Positions 11,366 to 22,900 of a stretch of 64,000 bases of DNA are shown in pieces (the stretch's first letter is position 1; the number at the start of each line of letters is the position of its first letter). Source of the DNA: Chrysopilus asiliformis (taxonomy: Eukaryota > Arthropoda > Insecta > Diptera > Rhagionidae); NCBI GenBank assembly GCA_964034945.1, contig OZ035961.1:48100184-48164183 (forward strand), in the 5' to 3' direction. The notes beneath the pieces were generated by a model. The model was not told the origin of the DNA and searched no databases. It was given only the letters and a program-made list of their open reading frames with translations. The position numbers and the translations under genes were made by a program.

Positions 11366-11482
11366 AATTTATTCACTAGGAGTTAAACCGCCTTAACTCC
11401 CTTAACTCACCTTTTACATGGAAAATAACACTAGCTAACTCCCTTAACTCACTAACTCGGCTTAACTCCTAGTGAATAAATT
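11366..11482. mobile_element. Short palindromic MITE
   Basis: The ends AATTTATTCACTAGGAGTTA and TAACTCCTAGTGAATAAATT mirror each other. AATT may be a 4-bp duplication or part of the inverted repeat. The interior repeats TTAACTCCC. Superfamily unresolved. Confidence 0.55.
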
Positions 11483-12445
11483 AGGGGTTAGGGTCTCAGA
11501 TTGTCTAAATCCGCCTCTGTCTGTATGCATTTAAATGTACCGCGCCTTGAAGCGAAACCATACATTAGAGGGTTAGGTATGTACTCTTGTACTGTAGTTA
11601 TCAAAAAAGTTTTGGTTTTATCTAATGAAGTATAGATCATCCGGTCTCTTTCATTATTTAATCCACGTGATCGACCAAAGAAAGCGTTGGACTTCGGCTA
11701 TCAATACGTTATCAGAACTCAATGAAGACGTTCGTCGTTCCGTTGACGGTCAACGTGGTGTCGTTTATTTGATTGACCGTGTGGATTAACCATAAGAGTT
11801 TTCCTAGATTAGAATTTAAAAAAAGTACTAATTATTTTATTTCCAGACATTCTACATTAAATGTGTCAAAAAGACTTAAAGTCAAACGAATGAACTAACC
11901 GCATCGCTCTAATTACATTCAGTGGCATCTATTACACTACTCTTCATAATAAAAGTAACCGGTTAATTAATAATAACACTAATTCGAAGTACATCAACTT
12001 CGAACAGTAACAACAGTAAAAATACATAAGATGTTATATAAAATTTACTAACCCGAAGACAATAAATTATTAACACTTAAATTTATATAAAAAAATAAAA
12101 TTTTTAGTGATTAGGGACTGTAAATAATTTTTTTTTGGTGCTATAGACTATTACTAGAGCTTGGTTTATAGACGTGAGAAATACAAAAATTAATATTGGT
12201 GGCTTTTGTTCCGTACTCTCTGTCTAGTGTTGCATAGCTGACTCACAAGTTGAGAAAATAGTTAGATTTATAAGTAATCAATTTAAAAACCAATAAAATA
12301 CAACAAATAAAGGAATTATTGTTTTGTATGTCTACAATTAATTTAAATTGCAAACTTCAAATATGAAAAAATTCAAAAAGATTCGGTAGTGAAATGAATT
12401 TTGTTTAAAAATTATACATCTTTCTGTGTGGTAATCTCGCATAAT
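11483..12445. other. Intergenic region upstream of the membrane-protein gene
   Basis: AT-rich. A weak inverted repeat at about 11660-11790 (AATCCACGTGATCGACC versus GATTGACCGTGTGGATT) may be a degraded MITE. No promoter element could be fixed for the gene that follows. Confidence 0.4.
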
Positions 12446-13144
12446 ATGCAGCTTATGACATTTAATTCACTTCTCATGTTCGACATAGTCTTCGTATTCT
12501 TTCTGTTTTTGGTTGGGGTAACGTGTCTTGTTTATTATTTGCCAACTGGAAAACAACATGCAGTTAATTGTAAGCATTGCATCGACAACTACTGTCACCA
12601 CAAATCTCTAAGTCATCGAAGGATCGACCTTCAGCATCAGCATTATCAAATTCCACATAGTCAAGAGCAACAAAAACAGAATCAGTCAGTGTTAGTGACG
12701 GACCCGTATCACTCATATCAACATAATTATCAGAGTACAAAAGAGAAATATTCCCTATATAATAAAGTCCGAAACTACCATCGAAAAATCTATCATCCCC
12801 AAAATTACGGAGAAGTCGTTTGCAACAATAAATTGCAAAAAGTTGCTTCTCAGCAGGCCTGCCCCTGTCTTATTGAAGATGGTCGGCAACATTGCAAAAC
12901 CACGGTTCTTGTACCGTCTAAAAATGAATCCTTTAGGAAGAAATTTTTCGGACCCATTTGTCATTCAGCAGACGATTCTGATGATAGTGAAGATGTTTTG
13001 GATTCTGCACATGAACGAGAAATTTCATCTACTAAGGAAATGGTGTTTGTTAATGAGACTCAAAAAGCCTTTTTGCCGCCATATTGGTGTTACGTAAAGT
13101 CTGCTGACGGTCAGGAATCCGTGGGACCAATAGACGATGTTTAG
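12446..13144 (+). CDS. Putative single-pass membrane protein, unknown function
   Basis: Uninterrupted 232-codon frame starting at the first in-frame ATG (12446; MQLMTFNSLL). The frame is open 15 codons upstream without another ATG. Residues about 10-30 (IVFVFFLFLVGVTCLVYYL) form a hydrophobic segment, so the protein is probably anchored or secreted. The rest is His/Gln/Tyr-rich, with clustered Cys (CKHC, then NYCHH; later CPC). It has an acidic patch DDSDDSEDV, a conserved-looking tail FLPPYWCYVKSADG and the stop in GPIDDV. Composition differs clearly from neighbouring repeat debris, and it is not a shadow of another frame. An AATAAA lies at 13265. I do not recognise the family. It could be one exon of a larger gene or a fast-evolving secreted protein. 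Confidence 0.55.
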   Translation: MQLMTFNSLLMFDIVFVFFLFLVGVTCLVYYLPTGKQHAVNCKHCIDNYCHHKSLSHRRIDLQHQHYQIPHSQEQQKQNQSVLVTDPYHSYQHNYQSTKEKYSLYNKVRNYHRKIYHPQNYGEVVCNNKLQKVASQQACPCLIEDGRQHCKTTVLVPSKNESFRKKFFGPICHSADDSDDSEDVLDSAHEREISSTKEMVFVNETQKAFLPPYWCYVKSADGQESVGPIDDV

Positions 13145-13264
13145 AATTTTTATAATAGGTAAATTGAAAATTATAATTAATTGTTTCAGCCTTTTAAAAA
13201 CAATATAAAAAAACCTTTTCAATATAAAGGGTCTTTCAACAAGGACATAACAATTTTGTATTTT

Positions 13265-13270
13265 AATAAA
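13265..13270 (+). promoter_or_regulatory. Candidate polyadenylation signal
   Basis: AATAAA 121 bp after the stop of the putative membrane-protein gene, in an AT-rich tail. Confidence 0.35.
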
Positions 13271-13356
13271 AACGTACCCTAAAACTTTTTTTATGATCTG
13301 GCAATGCTAAAACGTCAGTCAAGGTTTACATTTTTTATTTTTAAGGTTCTTTTTTA

Positions 13357-13621
13357 GGTTTACATGCCACACAGCTGGTCAAACAATTGATCTATTGAAG
13401 GAGAAGTTCGGTAATCGTGTAATCTCGAGAAATGGTCCGGTCGAATGGCCACCTCGCTCATGCGATTTAACGCAGTTAGAGGAGCTCAGAACAATATCGA
13501 ACGGGAAATTGCCAACGTTCCGGCCGATATGTGTGGAAGAGTGGTGGAAAATTGGCTCCAAAGAATCAATCTGCGAACGTGCTCACGGTGGCCATATGAA
13601 CGACATCGAATTTCATACTTA
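13357..13621 (+). pseudogene. DD41D mariner transposase, C-terminal fragment with internal deletion
   Basis: The fragment begins TCHTAGQTIDLLKEKFG and includes WPPRSCDLT, so it carries the end of the DDE domain. The expected PLDYFLWGYVK segment is deleted, so the third Asp is lost. Downstream, the adjacent frame reads NNIEREIANVPADMCGRVVE before the original frame ends GGHMNDIEFHT, showing further frameshifts. It is closest in pattern to the transposase at 43298-44041. Termini were not found. Confidence 0.75.
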
Positions 13622-13647
13622 AATGTAACATGTCCACTACGATTCGC

Positions 13648-13860
13648 GGACAATTTATCGTGAACAATTTATCGTAAAACAATTTATCGTGAACAATTTA
13701 TCGTAAAACAATTTATCGTAAGAACAATTTATCGTAAGAACAATTTATCGTAAGAACAATTTATCGTAAAACAATTTATCGTAAAACAATTTATCGTAAA
13801 ACAATTTATCGTAAGGCAATTTATCGTAAGACAATTTATCGTAAAAATTTTGTCGTAAGG
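13648..13860 (+). repeat. 15-16 bp tandem array, AACAATTTATCGTAA
   Basis: Roughly 13-14 consecutive units of CAATTTATCGTAA(A/G) with a variable 1-3 base linker. The array starts just after the transposase fragment and decays into TTTTGTCGTAAGG at 13850. It is followed by an (AT)n run and by CCCCCTCCCCCTT pyrimidine repeats (13892-13950). Confidence 0.9.
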
Positions 13861-13889
13861 AATATTATTTTTACAAATTCGGGCGCCCG

Positions 13890-13955
13890 AATATATATAT
13901 ATATATATAATATATATATCCCCCTCCCCCTTCCCCCTCCCCCTTCCCCCTTTTT
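13890..13955 (+). repeat. (AT)n and C/T-rich simple repeats
   Basis: An ATATATAT run is followed directly by repeated CCCCCTT units. This is low complexity adjoining the satellite-like array. Confidence 0.85.
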
Positions 13956-14420
13956 TCAAGAGAGCAAATCTATTTGTCTATTATTAAGACGAAATCGCAA
14001 AAAATTTGTATTTTCCAAAATTTTAACCCTGGGATTTTTCTTAAAACTTGGTAAAACTTGCGTCATGGAAGAGGTGTAAAAACTCCCCAGTAAAACAAGT
14101 TTCCTTTTGAAAAACCGATGGCTAGTAAAAAAGTTTTTCGTGGAATTATCCGGGATTTGTTATTATTTCGGTATAATGTTTTTTTGAACAGCTTAGACCA
14201 TAGCTGTTTTTTAATGATTCGATTAAGAGAGCTACTTCATTAGAAAAACGAATTGGAGTTTATTGCGGTTTTAAATGATTTTTTAGGTAAATGGTTAATA
14301 ATAACCAGTATGTTATCACAATAACGTTTAATATCGCAAAAACCTATGCAATTACCAGCTAGAATAGTAAGCTTCTGTTTTTCGCTATAGATTTTTTCAG
14401 TTTTCGGATAATAGCCTTAA

Positions 14421-14608
14421 AGCCGGCCATACATTATGAGACCCGTTCTAAAACCATGTTGTACAACTTGTTGTGGCGTAGGCAAAACCAACAGGGTTTT
14501 GATTTTTGTCGAACCTAAAATTTGGTACTCCAACCGGCCCATACACGATCTAACATTGCCTACAACCGAACCAAGTTGTACAACAAGTCTCATATTGTAT
14601 GGCCGGCT
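14421..14608. mobile_element. Harbinger-like MITE (TSD TAA), 188 bp
   Basis: The ends AGCCGGCCATACA and TGTATGGCCGGCT are inverted, with TAA on both sides (14418-14420, 14609-14611). The internal mirrored motif GTTGTACAACTTG recurs in both halves. Non-coding. Confidence 0.75.
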
Positions 14609-14777
14609 TAATGCCTATGAAAGCAAAAGTGGAAGTTGAGACACGCACCGAGGAACATTTTTTATTTGCCAAAAACTCAGAAACCAAATCAGATCATGAT
14701 TCCGATAATACTTAGGTTACGAATTTGTATGAGAATTGATTGGATCATGAAAAAACAGCTTGCTTTGGGATGCTGTA

Positions 14778-14907
14778 AGGGCCTATTATGGAATATGATC
14801 GTAATTGTAACGATCTGGAATTCCCTATTTCTGTTAGTGGGAAACACTAATACAACAACACAAAAGCTACGATCTTCACGATTTCGGTCGTATTCCATAA
14901 TAGGCCC
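14778..14907. mobile_element. Small MITE, superfamily unresolved
   Basis: AGGGCCTATTATGGAATA on the left mirrors TATTCCATAATAGGCCCT on the right, about 130 bp apart, with further pairing at CGATC/GATCT. No convincing TSD. Confidence 0.6.
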
Positions 14908-17028
14908 TCTGGTTTTTTTTTTGAAACCTGAACCGTTGTAAATGAAACTTTTCAGTTAGGTTCAGAGTATCATTGACTATAGGCTATCCGTGTGGTTCTT
15001 GAACTGATAAAGGGATGGGGATCCGGTTTTCAGTATTAGAGAGGTCAGCCCTCAGTAAATATTTATTTGTTCACTAATATCTACCTTCTTGCGTCTCGGT
15101 GAACCCCCTTACCAGCTGTCTCCTGTAATTCTGAAGAGATTTGGATCCGATTTTCAACATTAGAGAGGCCAGCCCCTAAGAAAAAATCTATCCCACCCAT
15201 TTACCTCTAAGCTATGCATCTTTGAAAAGTCTGACATGACGCCGAGTAAGTACCGGGCCATGAGGTAGGGCTGGTTTGCTAAGGGCTCAGGGGCGCGACC
15301 TCTATTATTGTCTATTTTGAATTTCTACTATGTTTTCTTATTATATGAAGTCATTTTATTGTTCAAATTTTATTGTTGAAATTTTATTGGGGTGTCTTCT
15401 GTATAGATACACAAATTTACCGCGCATCAGATGCAAGCCATTAGTTTTATATATTTAGACAAAAATTTTTACTAATTCAAATTATTTATTTTGTTTCAGA
15501 TAAAAATAGTGAAAAGTTTTGCCTAATAACAGTGATGCAAAATCTTCATCAACGAAGAATAAGAAAGGTATACAAGAAAATAATATAATCCAACAATGGT
15601 GCTTACTTGGTGAAGTATCTGCAGCCAGAATTTAAAGGAGTCGGAAAAATTCAACAACCGAGTTCAAGTTGCATATTTCTTTAATGAAAAAAGTTGCAAC
15701 TTTACACCAAAAATATATTTGGTTGCCTAGTTAGAAAAAATTTGACCGAAAATGTAATTTCGGGTTAGTGTAGTTTAGTAAAAAAACCTAAATCCAGTTA
15801 CAACAGCCTTTTAGTCAGACTGCCAATTTTAAAATGTAATTAACACATTTTTTGTTTTACTCTGTGATTTGAAAAAAAAACTTAGGTGACACTGTTATAA
15901 CACTCCAACACGATGGACAACTTTCGTCTCTCATAACGCGGAGTATGAACAGATTCATAATTACATTTTTGCGTTTTAAATCTCAATGTATCGAAAAATA
16001 TATCGGTAAAGTAATCCTGAATTTTGTTTATGATTTATAATCTGTATTTTGCTAAACGCGTCTCTGCAGTCTCTCCTCTGCAGCGTGGGTCACCTGTGTA
16101 TTATATTCTATACTGTGTTAAAGCCGTAAACGTTTAAAATAAGCTATTTTTGCTCGATTTTATAAAACCAAAAGACAACTCAATGAAGAACCCTGAGTCG
16201 CTTAACCCTTAAAGGCCTGGTGGTACACGCGATTTACAACTAAATTCCAAGTTTTTTAAGGCCGGTCTAATTTAATTTCCATTAGTTTTATATCTATGAT
16301 GCTGCTTATTATTCGTTTTTTTTAATAACCTGTTTGATTATTCTGGGAAGGCAAATGTAAAAAAAATGTACAGAAAAAGTATTTTATGTAATAAATCTAC
16401 AATTATATGTATATCCAAATTGTCTTCCACGTAATATTTAGTACGTAAATAAGTTTCTGTCATATAATTATATTTTAAATCTATCGTTTTTGTAACAGCT
16501 TTTGGTATTATAGAGTTTAAAGCAATATCAAGATTTATATAGGTACATAATTTTTTAGGCAAGTTAAAATATTTGGCAGATTAAGCTGAATAGTATTTAT
16601 TTATCAAACAATGCATTTTATAACGCGAGAAAAAAAAACAATTATTTAAAAACAGTAGCGTAACTACAAAATTTTGGGTCTCGTCCAAAATTTTTTTCGA
16701 CCGAGTAAAAAGTAAAACTTTTTTAAACCTTCCTAAGGCGATCAAAAATTTCAATACCTCTCAGGTAGAAAACATTCTACCAAATTAAATAGCTGAATGT
16801 GTGCAGAACTAAAAAATAGGGAGTATTAATTCATTTATCTTCTATGCAACTATTAACTCAGATCAATAGGGTATACGCCTTTTCGCTTGGTACGTTTGAA
16901 CTTTTTCGCTACGCGGTTTTATTCAGTCAGTATTCATAAAATTACAAAAGTTCATCTCTCTGGTTTTCTCATTTATTCCGTCAGATAAAAAAGTCGGCGA
17001 TATGCAGATTACGCTTTTCGTAAAGCAG
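14908..17028. other. Intergenic, no gene seen
   Basis: AT-rich with scattered repeats. Two copies of a phrase containing CCGATTTTCA and TAGAGAGGCCAGCCC lie near 15020 and 15150, possibly a degraded duplication. No ORF with coding character. Confidence 0.45.
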
Positions 17029-17167
17029 GGCACGAATTATAGTCACCGACGCGTCTACGTCTTTTCATCGACACACCCAAATCGGCGCGACAGATTTTTC
17101 CAATCATGATTACCGATGCGTGTTGTTGTCAGTTCAATGCAGTGCTTTGATTGTCACATCTGTCAAA

Positions 17168-17292
17168 ATGTTTGCAATTTTGGAAAACTTGTTTGATTTT
17201 GAGGAAAATAATAACCCTGAAGTAAATTTAAGAATAATTCGAAGGCAGCTTAGAGAAAAAAAAAACAATCCTCTTGAGCTTCGGTCAAATCA
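17168..17292 (+). pseudogene. Harbinger-like transposase N-terminal exon
   Basis: ATG at 17168 opens MFAILENLFDFEENNNPEV and continues LRIIRRQLREKKNNPLELRSN. The exon reaches a good donor, CA/GTGAGTAT, at 17293. The order 'acidic start, RR-x-LR, NPLEL' resembles the beginning of PIF/Harbinger nucleases (commonly 'R.LR...NP.ELP'). No second exon was found before the inserted repeat and the right terminus. The donor with no partner exon is consistent with internal deletion of the rest of the gene. Confidence 0.5.
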
Positions 17293-17317
17293 GTGAGTAT
17301 AAAATGTTATGATTTTT

Positions 17318-17860
17318 ATACCCGTATGGTGAAACCAAAGGGTATATTAACTTTGCCTTACCGTTTGTAACGCCAAGATCCCGTCATCACACACAAAAAT
17401 GAATTACACCAGTGTGTTTAGAATGATAAAAATAATTAATTTCTGCATGTCCGTCCGTCTGTCCGTCTGTCCGTCCGTCTGTCCGTCTGTCCGTCCGTCT
17501 GTCCGTCCGTCTGTCTGTGGCGCGGATTGCGGGCGCACGGATTGAGCTAGAGTCTTGAAATTTTGCGCAGATCCGTTTTTCGTAAAATGCGAGGCTAAGT
17601 TCGTTAATGGGCAAAAATGGACCATTAGGGGGGGTACCCCCCATACGAACGAAAACGGTTTTTGTGAATATCTCAAAAACGGTGCATCTTATCAAAAAAG
17701 TGCAAGAACAAAACTTATTTAGGATATGATTCTACATAAAACTCCCATACATCAAAAGCCGATTGGAATAAATTTTAAAAAATCTTATTGGAAAGTTTGA
17801 CTTGAAAGTGGAATTTTGGTACAGATGTTCGAATTTTGATACGAATATCACCATACGGGT
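17318..17860 (+). mobile_element. mini-me-like dispersed repeat, copy 1
   Basis: It contains GGTATATTAACTTTGCC, CCGTTTGTAACGCC, an ACACCAGTGTGTTTAGAATG phrase and about 60 bp of (TCCGTCTG)n microsatellite, followed by GAGCTAGAGTCTTGAAATTT. The same order occurs at 19893-20335 (minus), 40900-41745 and 61530-61920. A conserved body with an internal microsatellite is typical of dipteran mini-me-type elements; that naming is by resemblance. Confidence 0.6.
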
Positions 17861-18024
17861 CTCCAATGATTGCCAGATTGGCAATTATAGCTTTTATTAT
17901 GTTTACGTTGCTATTCGACGCGAAACATGGCGTCGAAATTTATTCCGACGTGTCGGTAACCATGATGATGTTTCGAGCTGTAAGACGCGTTTATGCGGAC
18001 GCGTCGGTGACTATGATCTGGTCC

Positions 18025-19892
18025 CAGGATGATTCCTGTCTGTGACAACGTACAACAGACAGGAATTGAACTATCTGCCTCTATGGAATTATAGGCAAAG
18101 TTATTGACCACTTGGACTACGCTGAAATATCGATCTCTTGTTTTTTTATAAATTATTTCGTTTTAAATGGTAGCGGTACATATATTTAGTTACGGTACAT
18201 ATATTTACCTCCTAACGGATAAATCACTCGAAAGGTCAATGAAATCATTTGATGAAAAATTGATTACAATTAAATGGTTTTTTCGCATAACGGTACAATA
18301 CAGGAATGCAGAGAGTTATAGGACGCTTGGTCCTAAGTATCTGTCCACACAAGTCTTGGGCATGAGCTATGAAATGAACTAGACTGTCAAAAATTCAATC
18401 AGTGCGTAAAAAAGTTTCACGCATGGAAATGCCTGAATGCGCCTTATGTATTGACTGAAGATATTTACTGAAAAAGGTTGTTTTGGGATTTGAACTGAAA
18501 CAATCAAATTCATAATATTTATTGTAAATCAGATTTCCAAAGAAAAGTTTAAAAAAATATTTTTTTAATTGGCACCGAAAACTTTTATAAATACACTTTT
18601 GCACATTCTGCACATATGGTATGTCCGGCCTTGGTTGCATTTAAGTTCATCGATTGTTTAATGATATATTTAAACTGATATATTCCAATTTTTCTCTAAT
18701 CAGTTATGTCCTTAGCCTTAGTATGATTTGTGAGATCAAGAGTAATTCAAAGACTTTAAAACTTGAATTGAAAAGTATATTAAAAACGAAAAAAAAATCC
18801 AAAACAAAAAGCTTTTTTTATTTGAAAATGTACTCGTTTAGTTAATTACAGCAAAATCTGTGAGGTTAGACAATTTTTTTACGAATTTTTCACAGTATGT
18901 CCTAAATCTAAGGTTATTGAATATTGTTAAAAATCAAATGTATTGTTATTCACTAAAATACTAGAAAGGGTTGTCAAGTATCTCACACAAAAATATAGTT
19001 ACACATATTTCAAATAAAATCCAATTGATATAACCTAGTTTAGTCATAAATACTGATACAAATGAAAATTGATGCTAAATGAGAATACATTGAAATTTAA
19101 AAAAAACTATTTATTGATTCACCGAATAGCTACAAATCATAGAGTACATTATTCGAAATAGCCGTTATTTGATTTAACACCAACCCTCTAACGATTGAGT
19201 CAACAGTGCTACAAAACGCACGCGTAGGATCCTTCTTCAAGGATTTTATGTAGGTGCGTGTTTTTTTTGCACACTATACTCTCTGAAACAGACCATATTT
19301 TACAATTCAACGAGTTAAGTTATGGACTTTTGGAGACCCACTATTCGCTAGTGATGATGCCATAAATTAGATTTTCAAGCCATTTGTTTGGCCATTTAGC
19401 TTTATAATCCGGAGCTGAATCCTGTTAAAAACTTCACTCTCCATTTAAAAAAAATTGTTAAAAGGCTTCACAACATATTTTAAACAATTAACATTTGTTT
19501 CGATTTTGCCGTTATCCGTCGTAAAGTTTTTCTGTTAACCTACAACTGTGGCATTGTGTTATTATTATTGCGTAGGGCAAGTTGATTCAGGGGAAAGGCG
19601 ACACCCTCATCAGACAGAGTAAATGTCACTCTTTTGCTCTCTGTTACATAAATTGTTTTTATTTATTGGATAGATCATATAAACTTACCTCAATATATCG
19701 TTAATGTACAACAATAGTGTCATAACTCAAAAATGAGCAGTTTTGGGTTAATGATGCAGAATGAATTGACTTGTTCTTTCATCTGACACAACGTCTTATC
19801 TCTACAAGAAATACCCGCCATGGGCGAGGATTTGTAGCATGTTTGTACTCACATCAATCAGTATATAAACATATAAAAGGCTTCAATTGCCA
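18025..19892. other. Intergenic, no gene seen
   Basis: AT-rich, with no reliable ORF, RNA or repeat boundary. Confidence 0.45.
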
Positions 19893-20335
19893 GGGGCCTA
19901 TCGTCAAATACTCTATATGAAGACAGACAAAATTTTTACGAAAAAACCCATTTTTGTGGGAGAGAGGGAAAAGAGTGAATCACTTGGATTTTGATGGATA
20001 GAATGATTATGTGAAATCGTATTTTAAACATATTTTGTTTAAATTTTTCAATGCGATGCACTGTTTCGGGGAAAACTGTAAAAAACTATTTCATTTGTAT
20101 GGAGAGAAAGAATGGTCCGATATTGTCCATTCAATACCCTAGCCTGCTTATTTATGAGAAACGCAATTGTACAAAGTTTTAAGTCGAGCTCAATCCTTTC
20201 GAATGTTATGGCGTTCACGGAGAGACAGACGGAAATCAAAATCTTTTGTCACCCCAAACACCCTTGTGTACTAATTGGTTCGATGCGTTACAAACAGTAT
20301 ACTAAGTCTGATACAATACTATATGATTTTCATAT
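19893..20335 (-). mobile_element. mini-me-like dispersed repeat, copy 2
   Basis: The minus strand reads GTTTGTAACGCATCGAACC, then CACAAGGGTGTTTGG, a shortened TCCGTCTGTCTC tract, GGATTGAGCTCGAC, and ends in the ATAGAGTATTTGACG phrase also seen at the 3' end of the copy at 40900-41745. Non-coding; the frames across it are shadows. Confidence 0.6.
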
Positions 20336-21324
20336 AGAGTACAAAAACAATTTCTGTAAGAGAGAGCACGGGAATAATAATACAATGCCACAGTTGCACA
20401 TGACTTATATTAGGTTAACAGAAAAAACGTCACGACTGATACAGGCAAAAACAAAACAAAACAATTAATACTTAAGCACAGAAGAAAACCTTTCGCATTT
20501 TGCAAAAAATGCATAAAAAAAGAAATTTTAAGTTTGCGCCCCTTTTTCACAAAAATGACTTCAAATCGATTTGCATAACTTCATTCCTCCGGAACTCGGC
20601 ACTCCGGATTCTGGATATCCAAACCAGAAAATAATTTGCCAAAAGATGCCATAATATTGAATTATTGAAGAAGGATTTCACCCAAAACATTGGGCAACTT
20701 ACCAATAGATTGAGGCGTGTTTTGCTTCACTATTGACTCGTCGATCCTTACAGGGCTGGTGTTAAAGCTAGTGCTAATAAATTGAAAAAAATTGAAAAAT
20801 AACAATGCCTTCATATTTCGCACCAATTTTACCTTGTAATTTTATTACTAGGTTATGTGGATTATTTTAGAGAAATGTACTACAATTTTACAAAATATTG
20901 TATTTCCTAAAAAATGTCAATAGTGCTCTTTTTAAAAGGTTATTAGGTTATAAAAATATCAAATAAACTGGTGGCATGAGAAATTCCAAATATTAACTTT
21001 ATATATATGTACAAATTCATTTATACTATATAGATATATGTAATGGTGAGATTTTCTTTTAAATATTATTATTTAGTTGTTAAATTATAGCAAGTTCAGA
21101 ACAAAAGTATTTAATCAATAAAATATTATATATACATGACCATGTAAAAAGTGCTTTTTATTTTTCCAATAGTCGAATATTCCTAGTGCGTTCTTTCTTC
21201 ATATTGATTCATATTATCTCCTTCCTTTAGTCACAAAAATATTTTTAATAAAACTTGTTTGTTTGTGCATTTTTGCAAATGAGAAATGTCTGTGCTTAAT
21301 AATTGATATTTGTTTTGTTTTTGC
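20336..21324. other. Intergenic, no gene seen
   Basis: AT-rich, no supported feature. Confidence 0.4.
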
Positions 21325-22493
21325 CAGGGATGGGAAACGTTATCGTAACGTAACGAAATAACGAAATAACGAAATGATTTTCTGGCTATTTCTTCATAAT
21401 TACGTTATAACGTTATAGAAATTCAATTCCGTTACAATAACGAAAAACGTAACGAAAAACGAAAAAAAATATTACGTTTTTTCGTTATTTATTAATTTTT
21501 CCTAGTTTTGTTCAGTATTATATTTTTTTGAAATTTTCCACAAAAGTTCATAAAGTATAACCCCACAGACCTGCCACCTGCATAAAATATAATTAAAAAT
21601 ATTGGAGTAGTATTTTTAATCGTATTTTGATTCTAATGTAGGGGCCACATCTACATATCAGTTTTCCATCAGTTTGTGGGAAATTGATGGGAAACTGATT
21701 GCTGTGAACGTTCGCGTCAGTCGTATCGCATTAGAATATAACCAAATATTATTTTTTGAACTTAATGCAATAATAATGCATACACACACTTTCTCTTTAT
21801 TATCCACCGGTATTTTTTGAACTCTACAATCAAAATGAATGGAAATATTTTCACAAAAAACTGTCAGTCGCAACTGATAGATGTGAACTGTATGTAAAAA
21901 ACTGATGGAAAACTGACGAGTGCCGTAACAGTTGCGACTGATGGAAAACTGATAGATGTGGCCCTTACATAAATCGGATTTTGTTTTGGCCCGATTCCCT
22001 CTATTTCTGGAGATACGAAAAAGGAAATCTTTCAAGCAACTTTCTTGGTATCGAAAATATTTTCTTTTTAGTATCTCCAGAAGTAGAGTGAATTTCGCGA
22101 AAGCTAAGTGCGACTTAGAATCAGCGACGTCAAAATAGCCTAAAATTCTATATCTTTGATATTGACCAAAATGTCGATTTTTTAACTTAGTAAATCACTA
22201 TTTTATTTTATTTTTTGTTTTTATTTGTATTTTCTTTTTGCTAAGTTTTATTATTTTTTATAGAATTTGTTTTTATGGAAACTGAACTGAATTACTTTGT
22301 GACAAACTATTATTAAAGTGCGTTTTTTTGTTTTCAGTTTCCATACAATGTGTAACGAAATATAACGTTATAACGTAACGAAATAAAATTTTTTATCGTT
22401 ACAAAACGAAATAACGTAACGAAATAAAAGTTCAATTTCGTTACGTAACGAAATGTATAACGTTACGATTTTTTATTTCGTTTCCCGTCCCTG
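21325..22493. mobile_element. Non-autonomous hAT element (TSD GTTTTTGC)
   Basis: The ends CAGGGATGGGAAACG and CGTTTCCCGTCCCTG are inverted. The 8-bp GTTTTTGC flanks both (21317-21324, 22494-22501), as expected for hAT (CAGGG terminus, 8-bp TSD). Both arms carry many ATAACGTAACGAAAT units, plausibly transposase-binding subterminal repeats. No transposase is present, and a second MITE is nested at 21637-21969. The right end is about 110 bp beyond the likely poly(A) signal of IR gene A. Confidence 0.85.
21637..21969. mobile_element. MITE nested in the hAT element (TSD TAA)
   Basis: The termini TGTAGGGGCCACATCTA and TAGATGTGGCCCTTACA are inverted, flanked by TAA (21634-21636, 21970-21972). CAGTTTTCCATCAGT and its complement pair further in. 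A 3-bp TWA duplication suggests Harbinger-type mobilisation. Confidence 0.72.
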
Positions 22494-22603
22494 GTTTTTG
22501 CCCATTTTGCCCAAATCGAACACTATATGCAAAAACAAAGAAAAGCATTTTTTTTGTTTTTACTTGTTACAGTATATGTTTTACCCACCAATATATTGTT
22601 ATT

Positions 22604-22609
22604 TTTATT
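22604..22609 (-). promoter_or_regulatory. Candidate poly(A) signal of IR gene A
   Basis: AATAAA on the minus strand 30 nt past the stop codon of IR gene A, a plausible spacing for a short 3' UTR. Confidence 0.5.
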
Positions 22610-22638
22610 TAAAAAATCGTACATTGAAGGGTTATGGT

Positions 22639-22900
22639 TCATAGTTGTTTCATAGTTGTTTCAGGGCAACAGAAGCGTTTTTTCCTTAATTTATGATTAT
22701 TCAAAAAAACTTCGAAAATAAAAGCTATTATTGATATGGATAATCCAAAAATCAATAATAAAAATCCTCCGAAGAAATGTTCTAATTCCAACATATTAGT
22801 ATTGCGGATTTCCTTTATATTATTATTAGTAATATTCGCAATAATAACGTCTTGGTAAAATTGTTGACATGAAGCCAAATATCCGATTTCAATCATACGC
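22639..22900 (-). CDS. IR gene A exon 7 (TM3 and tail)
   Basis: Acceptor TTTTGTACAG. Encodes RMIEIGYLASC, then MLELEHFFGGFLLLIFGLS, TM3 and a basic tail. Stop TGA at 22641-22639. Confidence 0.9.

Larger units (their letters stand above)
17029..18024 (+). mobile_element. Harbinger-like element with N-terminal transposase exon (3-bp flank CAG)
   Basis: Imperfect inverted termini of about 90 bp share the core ATAGTCACCGACGCGTC, running from GGCACGAATTATAG on the left to CTATGATCTGGTCC on the right. CAG is duplicated outside (17026-17028, 18025-18027). The left half carries a short coding exon (17168-17292). The middle is a mini-me-like repeat insertion. There is no DDE domain, so the element is non-autonomous. 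Confidence 0.6.

Noticed and set aside
13648..13860. CRISPR-like array
   Set aside because: Units are 15-16 bp with 1-3 base linkers and no unique spacers, and the context is eukaryotic. It is a simple tandem array.
17387..17695. Arg/Thr/Asp repeat protein on the minus strand (RRTDRRTDRRTDG)
   Set aside because: This is a translation of the (TCCGTCTG)n microsatellite of a mini-me-like repeat.
20112..20468. 118-codon plus-strand frame
   Set aside because: It overlaps the antisense of a mini-me-like repeat and the frame is a shadow.
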